The notes: a model not told the origin generated them from the letters alone. A stretch of DNA of 64,000 nt from Mangrovihabitans endophyticus (GCF_014646155.1 NZ_BMMX01000001.1:155100-219099), one strand, 5' to 3'; counted from the stretch's first letter, positions 44,202 to 53,559 are shown. Translations and numbers: made by a program.

Positions 44202-44205
<4 letters not shown>
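43873..44205 (+). CDS. Rieske-type ferredoxin in the SUF operon
   Basis: 110 residues, soluble. A Rieske 2Fe-2S site is complete: RDECSHAAIALSEG and LECWLHGSRFDLR. It resembles ferredoxin subunits of non-heme dioxygenases, but sits between sufD and sufC, as in many actinobacteria, and probably acts in cluster assembly as an electron carrier or cluster holder. GTG at 43873 begins 5 bases after the sufD stop and its own stop overlaps sufC (GTGA). Confidence 0.92.
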
Positions 44206-44963
<758 letters not shown>

Positions 44964-44979
44964 CGGTCGGGAGAACGCC

Positions 44980-46212
44980 GTGAGCTTCGACGTGGCCAAG
45001 GTGCGTGCCGACTTCCCGATTCTTTCCCGGGAGGTGAACGGGCACCCGCTGGTCTATCTGGACAGCGCCAACACCTCGCAGAAGCCCCGCCAGGTGCTGG
45101 ACGCGATGCGCGAGTTGCAGGAACGGCACAACGGCAACGTGTCGCGCTCGGTGCACACCCTGGGCACCGAGGCCACGTCGGCGTACGAGCATGCGCGCGC
45201 CAAAGTCGCCGCGTTCATCGGCGCGGCGTCGGCCGACGAGGTGGTCTTCACCAAGAACTCCACCGAGGCGATCAATCTGGCCGCGCACAGCGTGGGCCGG
45301 ATGCTGGAGATCGGGCCCGGGGACGAGATCGTGATCTCCGAGATGGAGCATCACTCGAACATCGTGCCGTGGCAGATGCTCTGCGAGCGCACCGGCGCCA
45401 CGCTGCGCTGGTTCGGCGTCACCGACGAGGGCCGGCTGGACGAGTCACGCCTGCACGACCTGGTCAACGAGCGCACCAAGATCGTGTCCGTGGTGCACGT
45501 GTCGAACATCCTGGGCACCGTCAACGACGTGGCGCGGATCGCCGACCGAGCCCGTCAGGTGGGCGCGCGCATGCTGCTGGACTGTTCCCAGTCCGTGCCG
45601 CACATGCCGGTCGACGTGGCCGCGCTGGGCGTCGACCTGATCGCGTTCACCGGGCACAAGATGCTCGGGCCGACCGGCATCGGCGTGCTCTGGGGCCGGT
45701 CCGCGGTGCTGGAAGCGATGCCACCGTTCCTGTCCGGCGGCTCGATGATCGAGACGGTGACGATGGAGCGGACCACGTACGCGATGCCGCCGGCCCGGTT
45801 CGAGGCGGGCACGCCGCCGATCGCCGAGGCGGTCGGACTGGGCGCCGCGGTGGATTACCTGTCCGCCCTGGGCATGGACGCGGTGCATCGCCACGAGCGG
45901 GAGATCGCCGCGTACGCGCTGAAGTCGCTCGCGGACATCGACGGCGTGCGGATCTTCGGCCCGGCCACGCCGGAGGGGCGCGGCGGCACGGTGTCCTTCG
46001 CGGTCGACGGTGTGCACCCGCACGACGTGGGGCAGATCTTGGACGATCTCGGTGTCGAGGTGCGGGTGGGACATCACTGCGCGCGGCCGGTGTGCGCACG
46101 CTTCGGGGTGCCCGCCATGACCCGCGCCTCGTTCTACCTGTATACGACGACGGCCGAGATCGACGCGCTGGCACAGGGCATCGAGCAGGTCAAGAAGGTG
46201 TTCAACCCATGA
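44980..46212 (+). CDS. sufS: cysteine desulfurase SufS
   Basis: PLP enzyme that takes sulfur from cysteine for cluster assembly, 410 residues. Seen: YLDSANTSQKPRQVLDAM, MEHHSNIVPWQ, the PLP-lysine in AFTGHKMLGPTGIGVLWG near residue 227, and the catalytic Cys in HHCARPVCARFGV near residue 369. GTG at 44980; its stop overlaps sufU (ATGA). Confidence 0.97.
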   Translation: MSFDVAKVRADFPILSREVNGHPLVYLDSANTSQKPRQVLDAMRELQERHNGNVSRSVHTLGTEATSAYEHARAKVAAFIGAASADEVVFTKNSTEAINLAAHSVGRMLEIGPGDEIVISEMEHHSNIVPWQMLCERTGATLRWFGVTDEGRLDESRLHDLVNERTKIVSVVHVSNILGTVNDVARIADRARQVGARMLLDCSQSVPHMPVDVAALGVDLIAFTGHKMLGPTGIGVLWGRSAVLEAMPPFLSGGSMIETVTMERTTYAMPPARFEAGTPPIAEAVGLGAAVDYLSALGMDAVHRHEREIAAYALKSLADIDGVRIFGPATPEGRGGTVSFAVDGVHPHDVGQILDDLGVEVRVGHHCARPVCARFGVPAMTRASFYLYTTTAEIDALAQGIEQVKKVFNP

Positions 46213-46685
46213 CGGATCAGCTGTACCAGGAGATCATCCTGGACCATTACAAGAACCCGCACGGCCGCGGCCTGCGGGAACCGTTCGCGGGTGAGGCGCA
46301 CCACGTCAACCCGACCTGCGGTGACGAGATCACCATCCGCGTCACGCCGGACCTGTCCGACATCTCGTACGACGGTGTGGGCTGCTCGATCAGCCAGGCG
46401 TCCGCTTCGGTGATGCACGAGCTGCTCACCGGGCGCACGCCCGAGCAGGTGCGCGTCATCGAGGAGGCATTCGTCGCCCTCATGCAGGGCCGCGGGCAGG
46501 TCGAGCCGGACGAGGACGTGCTCGGCGACGGCGTGGCGTTCGCCGGTGTGGCGCGCTACCCGGCGCGGGTGAAGTGCGCGCTGCTGCCGTGGATGGCGTT
46601 CAAGGACGCCGCGGCGCGCGCCGGTGCACTGGCGGAGTCGGGGGACAGGCAGACGGCGGGGACGTCGAAGGGAGCAAACTCATGA
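46209..46685 (+). CDS. sufU: SUF zinc-dependent sulfurtransferase/scaffold SufU
   Basis: 158 residues of the IscU-like SUF family. Starts LYQEIILDHYKNPHGRG; the three zinc cysteines are present in VNPTCGDEI, GVGCSISQAS and VKCALLPW. It accepts sulfur from SufS. Overlaps sufS and the next gene by 4 bp each. Confidence 0.96.
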   Translation: MTDQLYQEIILDHYKNPHGRGLREPFAGEAHHVNPTCGDEITIRVTPDLSDISYDGVGCSISQASASVMHELLTGRTPEQVRVIEEAFVALMQGRGQVEPDEDVLGDGVAFAGVARYPARVKCALLPWMAFKDAAARAGALAESGDRQTAGTSKGANS

Positions 46686-47119
46686 CCGACAGGACTGTGG
46701 ACGACGTCGTCACCGACGCAGCGACGACGGCGGCTCCGGAGGCCGCGCCGGTCGCCGAGGCCGCGCCGGTCGTCGGCACCGCGCAGGCCGGCGCGACGGC
46801 GAGCGTGGCCGACGTCGAGGAGGCGATGAAGGACGTCGTCGACCCCGAGCTCGGCATCAACGTGGTGGATTTGGGTCTGGTCTACGACACGCACGTGGAT
46901 GACGACAACGTGGCGACGCTGGACATGACGCTGACGTCCGCGGCGTGCCCGCTGACCGACGTGATCGAGGACCAGACGCGGCAGGCGCTCACCCAGGGTC
47001 CGGGCGGCGGCCTGGTCAAGGACTTCCGCATCAACTGGGTGTGGCTGCCGCCGTGGGGACCGGACAAGATCACCGACGAGGGCCGGGAACAGTTGCGCGC
47101 GCTGGGGTTCAACGTCTGA
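46682..47119 (+). CDS. MIP18/SufT-family (DUF59) Fe-S maturation protein
   Basis: 145 residues: an Ala/Val/Thr-rich N-terminal extension of about 40 residues, then the MIP18 domain with DVEEAMKDVVDPELGINVVDLGLVYD, LTSAACPLTDVIEDQ with its conserved Cys, and INWVWLPPWGPDKITDEGRE. Proteins of this kind help deliver clusters to client enzymes. ATG at 46682 follows AAGGGAG; last gene of the SUF operon. Confidence 0.94.
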   Translation: MTDRTVDDVVTDAATTAAPEAAPVAEAAPVVGTAQAGATASVADVEEAMKDVVDPELGINVVDLGLVYDTHVDDDNVATLDMTLTSAACPLTDVIEDQTRQALTQGPGGGLVKDFRINWVWLPPWGPDKITDEGREQLRALGFNV

Positions 47120-47122
47120 TCG

Positions 47123-47142
47123 CCTGCCGTACTCACGGCAGG
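47123..47142. terminator. hairpin between the SUF operon and a convergent gene
   Basis: CCTGCCGT and ACGGCAGG form an 8-bp perfect stem with an ACTC loop 4 bases after the last SUF gene. It overlaps the stop of the convergent phosphatase. No T-run. Confidence 0.5.
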
Positions 47143-47819
47143 TGGTCGACCGTGTTGTATTCCTGCAGCACGAGCGTGCCGGACGAGCCGTCGAACCGGG
47201 TGAGCGAAGCGTTGCGCACCCCGCCGCTCGCGGTGATGCGCATCACGTCATCCCACGCCAGTTGCTCGATGACGAACCGGGTCATCAGCACCACCGCGTC
47301 GTGCGCGACCACGACGACGCGCTGCCCGGCGTGCTCCCGGTTGAGATCGTCGAGAAACGACGTGAGCCGTCGGCTGATGTCCGTGAAGGACTCCCCGCCG
47401 GGCGGCCGATAGTCGAATTCGCCCGCCTCGCTCCGGCGTGCCGCCTCGTCCGGGTAACGGCGCCGGATGGCGGCGCGGGTGAGCATCTCCAGCTCGCCGA
47501 GCAGCCGGTCGACCAGGCGGTCGTCGGTGGACGGCGGGGGTAGCTCCCGGCCGGACGCCTCGGCGGCGATGCGCCACGTCTCACGGGCACGCACGTACGG
47601 CGAGGTGACGGCCACCTGCGGCAGCCGCTCGCCGGGCAGGGTGGCCAGCCACCGGCCGACCGCCTCGGCCTGCCGCACGCCGACATCGGTGAGGGGGACA
47701 TCGGTGTCCCGGCCGGTGAGCCCCGACTCTTCCCGACCGGCCGCGTCCGCCCGGGGGAAGGCCACGTTGGCCGCGCTCTGCCCGTGCCGGACGAGGACGA
47801 GTTCCGCGACGACATCCAT
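47133..47819 (-). CDS. histidine phosphatase (phosphoglycerate-mutase-like) family protein
   Basis: 228 residues. The catalytic RHG motif is at the N-terminus (LVLVRHGQSAANVAF), followed by LTDVGVRQAEAVGRWL, VTSPYVRARETWRIA, and the second catalytic His in VVVVAHDAVVLMTRF near residue 171. The family includes phosphatases for many small substrates and proteins; specificity is unknown. ATG at 47819 gives the standard start. Convergent with the SUF operon. Confidence 0.9.
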   Translation of the reverse strand: MDVVAELVLVRHGQSAANVAFPRADAAGREESGLTGRDTDVPLTDVGVRQAEAVGRWLATLPGERLPQVAVTSPYVRARETWRIAAEASGRELPPPSTDDRLVDRLLGELEMLTRAAIRRRYPDEAARRSEAGEFDYRPPGGESFTDISRRLTSFLDDLNREHAGQRVVVVAHDAVVLMTRFVIEQLAWDDVMRITASGGVRNASLTRFDGSSGTLVLQEYNTVDHLP

Positions 47820-47897
47820 GATCGCGACCCTATCCCGGCCGGGTCGCCGGAAATTCGGTGGTCGCACCGAACGGCATGCCAGGACGATGTCGAGGTG

Positions 47898-48497
47898 ATG
47901 GGGGCATTCCTGGCCGGCGCCGCGGCCGGATACGGCATCGCGATGCCCGTCGGGGCGATCGGGGTCTTGATCGCCGGTCTCAGCGCGCGGCACTCGTTGC
48001 GGGTCGGTGCCGCGGCGGGGTTGGGAGCGGCCACCGCGGACGGGCTGTACGCGCTGGCCGCGGTGCTGGGCGGCGCGGCCGTGGCGGGCATCGTCGCGCC
48101 GTTCGCCGGGCCGTTGCGGATGGTCGCCGCGGTGACCCTGGTGGCGCTGGCCGTGGTCACCGCGGTCGGTGCGATCCGGCGGCGCGCCCGGCCACCGGAG
48201 GACCGCTCGCGTCCCGTGTCGCCCGGGGCGGCCTATTCCGGCATCCTCGCGCTGACCTTGCTGAACCCCGCGACGGTGGTCTATTTCGCGGCCCTGGTGC
48301 TGGGCCGGGGCGGCCGGTTCGGCGGGGGCGGCGCCTGGTTCGTGACCGGTGCGTTCCTGGCATCGGCGAGCTGGCAGTTGTTCCTCGCCGGCGGTGGGTC
48401 GCTCGTCGGGCGGTTGCTGGTCGGTCCGCGGGGCAGACTGATCACGGCCCTGGTGTCCAGCGCGGTGATCGCCGCGCTCGGCATCGGCTTGTTGTGA
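47898..48497 (+). CDS. LysE-type amino-acid exporter family protein
   Basis: 199 residues with about six membrane helices. Features of LysE/RhtB translocators: the N-terminal GYGIAMPVGAIGVLIAGLSARHSLRVGAAAGLG pattern (Pro-Val-Gly with following Gly-rich helices) and the mid-protein LTLLNPATVVYFAAL. Substrate unknown. ATG at 47898 is close to a GAGG; the in-frame GTG at 47895 is an alternative. Confidence 0.82.
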   Translation: MGAFLAGAAAGYGIAMPVGAIGVLIAGLSARHSLRVGAAAGLGAATADGLYALAAVLGGAAVAGIVAPFAGPLRMVAAVTLVALAVVTAVGAIRRRARPPEDRSRPVSPGAAYSGILALTLLNPATVVYFAALVLGRGGRFGGGGAWFVTGAFLASASWQLFLAGGGSLVGRLLVGPRGRLITALVSSAVIAALGIGLL

Positions 48498-48587
48498 GGT
48501 GCGCGGACCGCGCGGGGCGTTGTGCCACGATGAGGAACGGCCACCACGAGAGTGGGCGAGGGCACGGACCACGATCGGGGAGTCACG

Positions 48588-49220
48588 GTGAAGGGACGGC
48601 CGGCCGCGGGCGGCGGGCGCTGGGTGGACGTCGCCCCGGACCGTCTGCCGCGCTGGCTGGAGAACTTCGCGGTACGCCACGGCGCGTACCGGAGCGAGGG
48701 GTTGACGGTCACCGCCGCGGACGGTGCCGTCGCCCGTTTCGAGACGCCCATCGGTGCGGACCCGGTGGATTCGGTCGATGATCTGGTGCGCACCGCGGCG
48801 CGGCCCCGTCGGCTGGGCCTGCTGCTGGCCCGCAAGGCCGCGGTTGCGGTGGGCGTCGCGGACGGCTCGCGGCTGCTTGCGTCCAAGGTGGACACCCACT
48901 ACGTGCAGGGCCGCACCGCCGCGGGCGGTTGGTCGCAGCAGCGGTTCGCGCGCCGCCGGGCGAATCAGGCCAAGGCCGCCGCCGCGGGCGGTGCCGACGT
49001 GGTGGCGCGGGTGCTGCTGCCGCACGCGGACGGGCTGGCCGCGCTGGTGACCGGCGGCGACCGCGCGGCGATCGACGCGATCCTGTCCGCGCCTCACCTG
49101 AGTCCGCTCGTCCTGGTGCGCGCGGCTCGGGTCCTGGAGGTGCCCGAGCCGCGGCACGCGGTGCTGCTGGCCGCGATCGATCAGGCTCGCGCGGTGCCCG
49201 TCCTGGTGCGGGACCCGTGA
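48588..49220 (+). CDS. acVLRF1-family peptidyl-tRNA hydrolase/release factor
   Basis: 210 residues of the actinobacterial Vms1-like release factor 1 family. The diagnostic loop is present near residue 112: GGWSQQRFARRRANQ, the equivalent of the release-factor GGQ region. Members cleave peptidyl-tRNA on split large subunits during rescue of stalled ribosomes. The rest is the alpha/beta VLRF1 core (VARVLLPHADGLAALVTGGDRAAI). GTG at 48588 follows GGGGAG by 6 bases. Confidence 0.88.
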   Translation: MKGRPAAGGGRWVDVAPDRLPRWLENFAVRHGAYRSEGLTVTAADGAVARFETPIGADPVDSVDDLVRTAARPRRLGLLLARKAAVAVGVADGSRLLASKVDTHYVQGRTAAGGWSQQRFARRRANQAKAAAAGGADVVARVLLPHADGLAALVTGGDRAAIDAILSAPHLSPLVLVRAARVLEVPEPRHAVLLAAIDQARAVPVLVRDP

Positions 49221-49230
49221 CGGGCGGGCA

Positions 49231-50151
49231 TCACTTCACCGCGCCGGCGGCGAAGGTGTCACAGGACTTGGGGTCGCCGCTCTCGTAGCCGGTGCGGAAC
49301 CACTGCTGGCGCTGGGCCGAGGTGCCGTGGGTGAACTCGGCCGGGTTCACCGAGCCGCCGCTGCGCTGCTGCAGCGTGTCGTCGCCGATCTTGCTGGCGG
49401 TGTCCAGGCCCTGCTGGATGTCGCTGTCGGTGATGCTGGTGAACAGCTTGGTGCCGTCGCTGCCCTCGGTGTCGCTGGCGCCGTTGGCCCAGGCCCCGGC
49501 GTAGCAGTCGGCCTGCAGCTCCAGTTTGACCGAGAGGTGATTGGCCTCGTCCGGGTCTCGTTGCTGTTCCCGGCGCATCTCGGCCTCGGTGCCCAGCAGA
49601 TCCTGCACGTGGTGGCCGTACTCGTGGGCCAGCACGTACGGCTGGGCGAACTCGCCCGGAGCGCCGAGCTGATCGGCGAGCAGGCGGTAGAACGTCAGGT
49701 CGATGTAGACGTGGTCGTCGGCGGGGCAGTAGAACGGCCCGGTGCCCGAGTCGGCCGCGCCGCAGCCGGTGCTGACCTGGTTGGAGAAGTAGCGGGTGGT
49801 GGCCGGCTCGTAGGTGGTCCCGAACGCGGCGGGCAGCTCGTCGGTCCAGTACGCCTGGATCGAGTTGATGTAGAGCAGGTTGCGACAGTCGAGCTGCTTG
49901 AGCCGGTCCGCATTGGCGCTGCCGCATTCCTGCTCCAGGCCCGGCCCGGCCGCGGGTTGCCCGCTGGGGTCGCCGCCGTTGAGGGTGTCGATGCCGAAAT
50001 ATCCGCCGACCAGGGCCAGCAGCACGGTGACGATGACGCCGGTGAGGCCGCGACCGCCGATCGGGAGGCCGCCGATGCCTCCGCCGCCGCCGCTGCCGCG
50101 GAGGTCTTCCACCTGGCTGGTGTCCAGATCTGCGTTCTCGTTGAGTCTCAT
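49231..50151 (-). CDS. membrane-anchored neutral zinc metallopeptidase (YpfJ family)
   Basis: 306 residues. A short N-terminal cytoplasmic part, a Gly-rich stretch and one membrane helix (GVIVTVLLALVGGYFGI, residues about 38-54) precede an extracellular peptidase domain. The zinc site is LAHEYGHHVQDLLG near residue 174, with a downstream ELQADCYAGAWA that supplies the third ligand. TGAACGAGGA-type sequence upstream and ATG at 50151. The gene is divergent from the ABC-F gene. Confidence 0.9.
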   Translation of the reverse strand: MRLNENADLDTSQVEDLRGSGGGGGIGGLPIGGRGLTGVIVTVLLALVGGYFGIDTLNGGDPSGQPAAGPGLEQECGSANADRLKQLDCRNLLYINSIQAYWTDELPAAFGTTYEPATTRYFSNQVSTGCGAADSGTGPFYCPADDHVYIDLTFYRLLADQLGAPGEFAQPYVLAHEYGHHVQDLLGTEAEMRREQQRDPDEANHLSVKLELQADCYAGAWANGASDTEGSDGTKLFTSITDSDIQQGLDTASKIGDDTLQQRSGGSVNPAEFTHGTSAQRQQWFRTGYESGDPKSCDTFAAGAVK

Positions 50152-50246
50152 GTCGTCCTCGCTCGCGGCGGTCCGGGCACGGATGCACGGCAGGTACCCG
50201 TTGATCTTGGTCGCTAATCGGGTGGGTAGCGTGCCGGGCCGCCCGG

Positions 50247-50252
50247 TAGTAT
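50247..50252 (+). promoter_or_regulatory. -10 box for the ABC-F leader
   Basis: TAGTAT lies 6 bases before a GTG that opens a very short reading frame; no convincing -35 is seen. It would start an approximately 130-base leader before the ABC-F gene. Confidence 0.45.
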
Positions 50253-50258
50253 GCACGG

Positions 50259-50279
50259 GTGCTGCTCTGCGAAGGCTGA
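50259..50279 (+). CDS. putative leader peptide (6 residues) before ABC-F
   Basis: GTG followed by Leu-Leu-Cys-Glu-Gly and a stop. It is placed exactly where a leaderless transcript from the TAGTAT box would start. It precedes a terminator-like hairpin, the arrangement used for ribosome-mediated attenuation. A longer alternative, ATG at 50251 to a stop at 50325 (24 residues), runs into the hairpin. Hypothetical. Confidence 0.4.
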   Translation: MLLCEG

Positions 50280-50291
50280 CCCCACCCTCGG

Positions 50292-50340
50292 CCGTCACGG
50301 CCGGCCGTTCCGGTCGGCGAAGTGACGGTCGCCGTTCTTT
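50292..50340 (+). terminator. attenuator-like hairpin before the ABC-F gene
   Basis: Outer stem CCGTCAC (50292-50298) with GTGACGG (50322-50328); inner stem GCCGGCC with GGTCGGC (one G-U pair) around GTTCC. It is followed by TCGCCGTTCTTT. The stem would halt transcription about 50 bases before the ABC-F start unless a stalled ribosome altered folding. Confidence 0.6.
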
Positions 50341-50386
50341 CGTGCCCCGAGTCAGCCGTCCATTCCGAGAGCGAGAAAGCCTTTTC

Positions 50387-51991
50387 ATGATCACCGCTAC
50401 CGGACTCGAACTGCGTGCCGGCGCCCGCATCCTGCTGTCCCCGGTCACGTTGCGCGTGCAGCCCGGCGACCGGATCGGCCTGGTGGGCCGCAACGGCGCC
50501 GGCAAGACCACCACCCTCAAGGTGCTGGCCGGTGAGGGCCAGCCGTACGCGGGAGAGGTGACCCGCACCAGCGAGATCGGCTACCTGCCGCAGGACCCGC
50601 GCACCGGCGATCTGAACGTCACTGCCCGCGACCGCGTGCTCTCCGCGCGTGGGCTGGACACGCTGCTGGCCGAGATGCAGAAGCTCGAGGTGCAACTGGA
50701 GGAGAGCGCCGACGAGAAGCTGATCAAGCGGTACGGGCAGTTGGAGGACCGGTTCGCCGGGCTGGGTGGGTACGCGGCCGAGGCGGAGGCAGCGCGGATC
50801 TGCGCCAACCTCGGCCTGCCCGAGCGCGCCCTGGCACAGACGATCGGGACGCTGTCCGGCGGCCAGCGGCGGCGCATCGAGCTGGCTCGCATCCTGTTCC
50901 AGGACGCCGGGCAGAACGGCCGCGGGATCCTGCTGCTCGACGAACCGACCAACCACCTCGACCAGGACTCCATCGCCTGGCTGCGCGGATACATGGCGCA
51001 GCACAAGGGCGGCCTGGTGGTGATCAGCCACGACGTCTCCCTGTTGGAGGCGGCGGTGAACAAGGTGTGGTACCTGGACGCCAACCGCGCGGTCGCCGAC
51101 ATGTACAACATGGGCTGGAAGACGTATTTGGAAGCCCGCGAGACCGACGAGCGGCGCCGCCGCCGCGAGCGCGCCAACGCGGAGAAGAAGGCGGGCGCCC
51201 TGATGGCGCAGGCCGACAAGATGCGGGCCAAGGCGACCAAGACGGTGGCCGCGCAGAACATGGCCAAGCGCGCGGAGCGGTTGCTGAGCGGACTGGACGA
51301 GGTGCGGGCCCAGGACAAGGTGGCCAAGGTACGGTTCCCGAGCCCGGCGCCGTGTGGCAAGACGCCGTTGACCGCGGCGGGGTTGTCCAAGTCGTACGGG
51401 TCCTTGGAGATCTTCACGGACGTCGACGTGGCGGTGGACCGGGGTTCTCGGGTGGCCATCCTGGGCCTCAACGGCGCGGGCAAGACCACCCTGCTGCGCA
51501 TCCTGGGCGGCCTGCTGGAGTCGGACACCGGTGAGGTACGGCCGGGCCATGGCCTGCGGCTGGGGTACTACGCCCAGGAGCACGAGACGCTGGATGTGGA
51601 CCGCACCATCCTGGAACACATGCGCAGCGCCGCGGCCGAGCAGACCGACACGGATCTGCGCAAGATCCTCGGGGCTTTCCTGTTCTCCGGCGACGACGTG
51701 GACAAGCCGGCGGGTGTGCTGTCCGGCGGTGAGAAGACGCGCCTGGCGTTGGCCACCCTGGTCTGCTCGGGGGCGAACGTGCTGTTGCTGGACGAGCCGA
51801 CGAACAACCTCGATCCGGTGAGCCGCGAGCAGGTCCTGGACGCGATTGCGAACTATCCGGGCGCGATCGTGCTGGTGACGCACGACGCGGGGGCGGTCGC
51901 GGCGTTGAACCCGGACCGGGCCATCCTGCTTCCCGACGGCGACGAGGACGCCTGGAGCGACGACCTTCTGGAGCTCGTGGAGCTAGCGTAA
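50387..51991 (+). CDS. ABC-F family ATPase
   Basis: 534 residues, two ABC domains and no membrane part. First Walker A GLVGRNGAGKTTTLK near residue 35 with LSGGQRRRIELARILF and LLDEPTNHLD; second Walker A ILGLNGAGKTTLLR near 358 with LSGGEKTRLALATLV and LLDEPTNNLD. The linker between them is Arg/Lys-rich (ERRRRRERANAEKKAG), the arm that enters the ribosomal E site. ABC-F proteins rescue or protect ribosomes, and some give antibiotic resistance. A probable attenuator upstream favours an inducible role, but a housekeeping type is possible. Confidence 0.93.
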   Translation: MITATGLELRAGARILLSPVTLRVQPGDRIGLVGRNGAGKTTTLKVLAGEGQPYAGEVTRTSEIGYLPQDPRTGDLNVTARDRVLSARGLDTLLAEMQKLEVQLEESADEKLIKRYGQLEDRFAGLGGYAAEAEAARICANLGLPERALAQTIGTLSGGQRRRIELARILFQDAGQNGRGILLLDEPTNHLDQDSIAWLRGYMAQHKGGLVVISHDVSLLEAAVNKVWYLDANRAVADMYNMGWKTYLEARETDERRRRRERANAEKKAGALMAQADKMRAKATKTVAAQNMAKRAERLLSGLDEVRAQDKVAKVRFPSPAPCGKTPLTAAGLSKSYGSLEIFTDVDVAVDRGSRVAILGLNGAGKTTLLRILGGLLESDTGEVRPGHGLRLGYYAQEHETLDVDRTILEHMRSAAAEQTDTDLRKILGAFLFSGDDVDKPAGVLSGGEKTRLALATLVCSGANVLLLDEPTNNLDPVSREQVLDAIANYPGAIVLVTHDAGAVAALNPDRAILLPDGDEDAWSDDLLELVELA

Positions 51992-52487
51992 TTCGCGCCT
52001 TTGGTCCGATATATGGTGTTTAGTGATTGAGGATCATCGTTATCGCCCATTGTCAACTGGCACCCGCACAGAAAGTGCGACAGATGACCATGTTCGGGCG
52101 GCCTGTGGCGCGGTCCGGGCATCACGAATCGGGCGTACTGCCCTCTCGGCGACCGTTCGGGCATCGAGTGACGTCAGAGGGTGAGCGTCGCATAGACGGT
52201 GGGTTACAACCCGCATGGGGCGGTGTTTATGCAGGTGATCGGGGGTCGTGGGTACTGTCGGGTTTGTTTACGACTCGGTGTGGAAAGCCGCTGGAGGGCC
52301 GCGTGGGCCATGCCCGGAACTGCCTGCGGCTAACTGTCTGACATTGATGCGAGTTGTCATCGTCAAGTTCCTGACAGTGGTAAATGGGCACGTTGGTTAA
52401 CCCGAGATGCCTAGCGCATGATCGTTGTAGGCGGTCTAATGGGTGGGACCGTATCCAACCGCACAGTGACCGACGTGAGGATTGAGC
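51992..52487 (+). other. 496-bp intergenic region, visibly less GC-rich than its flanks
   Basis: No convincing gene is seen here. Small inverted repeats are present: GGGTT-AC-AACCC (52201-52212), ACTGTC...GACAGT (52334-52378) and the palindrome GGTTAACC (52395-52402). Local base use is richer in A and T than the genes on either side. It probably holds the promoter region of the small HTH gene and perhaps a regulatory RNA. Confidence 0.5.
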
Positions 52488-52715
52488 ATGGCAGCCACCG
52501 GCACAGCCACCAGCACCGAGAAGGGTCGTCGAATCATCGGCAGTGAGCGACAGACCCTGGCCAAGGATCTGGTCAAGCGATACACCTCCGGCGAGAGCAT
52601 TCGTGCCCTGGCTGCCTCGACCGGACGGTCGTACGGCTTTGTGCACCGGGTGCTGACCGAATCGGGTGTGCAGCTCCGCCAGCGCGGCGGCGCCCGGCGC
52701 CGCAAGAAGGCGTGA
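52488..52715 (+). CDS. small helix-turn-helix protein
   Basis: 75 residues. A Hin-recombinase-like HTH is clear: ERQTLAKDLVKRYTSGESIRALAASTGRSYGFVHRVLTESG, where ESIRALAASTG and YGFVHRVL are the two helices. It ends in a basic tail (RQRGGARRRKKA) able to contact DNA or RNA. Close relatives occur widely in actinobacteria, but no function is known to me. ATG at 52488 follows GAGG by 7 bases and the stop overlaps the next gene (GTGA). Confidence 0.85.
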   Translation: MAATGTATSTEKGRRIIGSERQTLAKDLVKRYTSGESIRALAASTGRSYGFVHRVLTESGVQLRQRGGARRRKKA

Positions 52716-53494
52716 CCGGCTCGACGTCGCAAGCCGGGGTTCGCTTCGAGCAGGACGGGCCGGTGGCAACGGTGACGTTGTGCCGACCGGAAGTGCTCAA
52801 TGCGCAGACGCCGGCGATGTGGGCGGAGCTCGGCAACATTTCCCGGAAATTGACTGGCGACGTCAGAGTCGTCATTGTCCGGGGCGAGGGACGCAGTTTT
52901 TCCGCGGGTCTCGATCTGTCCGTGGCCCGCGGCGAAGGTGTTTCTTCGCTGGCACATCTGGCGCAACTCTCCGAGGCCGAGTGCGCCGAACGGATTGCCG
53001 GCAGCCAAGAGGCTTTCACCTGGCTGCGGCGACCCTCGTTGGTCACCGTGGCGGCGGTCCAGGGGCATGCCATCGGTGCCGGCTTCCAGCTCGCACTGAA
53101 CTGCGATCTGCGGATTCTGGCCGACGACGCACGGTTCTCGATGGCCGAGGTCACCCTCGGCCTCGTGCCGGATCTCGGGGGCACGAAGCGTCTCACCGAG
53201 TTGATCGGTCCGTCGCGGGCGCTTGAGGTGTGCCTGACCGGGCGCCGGATCGAGGCCCGTGAAGCGGAACGGATCGGTCTGGCCACCGCCGTGGTGTCCG
53301 GGGACGAGCTGGACACCGCGGCCCGTGACCTGGCGGCGGCGGTGCTCGCGGCGGACCCCGGGGCGACGGCGGAGATCAAGGCGTTGATCTCCGGTGCGTC
53401 CGGCCGGTCGTACGCGGACCAGGACCGTGCCGAACGGGAGGCGCAGACGCGGCGTCTCCGCGACCTCTTTTTTGTAACGCCCGATTTGGAATAA
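52712..53494 (+). CDS. enoyl-CoA hydratase/isomerase family protein
   Basis: 260 residues of the crotonase fold. Seen: VATVTLCRPEVLNAQTPAMW, the oxyanion-hole motif EGRSFSAGLDLS near residue 62, and VQGHAIGAGFQLALNCDLRI near 113. The general-acid/base Glu positions lie around FSMAEVTLGLVPDLGGTKRL, where the second acid is Asp in PDLGGTKR. Acts on a CoA thioester, substrate unknown. GTG at 52712 overlaps the HTH stop. Confidence 0.9.
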   Translation: MTGSTSQAGVRFEQDGPVATVTLCRPEVLNAQTPAMWAELGNISRKLTGDVRVVIVRGEGRSFSAGLDLSVARGEGVSSLAHLAQLSEAECAERIAGSQEAFTWLRRPSLVTVAAVQGHAIGAGFQLALNCDLRILADDARFSMAEVTLGLVPDLGGTKRLTELIGPSRALEVCLTGRRIEAREAERIGLATAVVSGDELDTAARDLAAAVLAADPGATAEIKALISGASGRSYADQDRAEREAQTRRLRDLFFVTPDLE

Positions 53495-53559
53495 GGCCCT
53501 TACTGGCCGATGTTGTCGTACCCGCGGGGCAGACTGGGGTCTGTCGTCGGGAGGTGAAC

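Noticed and set aside
52227..52769. 180-codon minus-strand frame in and beyond the AT-richer gap
   Set aside because: No ribosome site, no recognisable sequence, and it runs antisense through the HTH gene.
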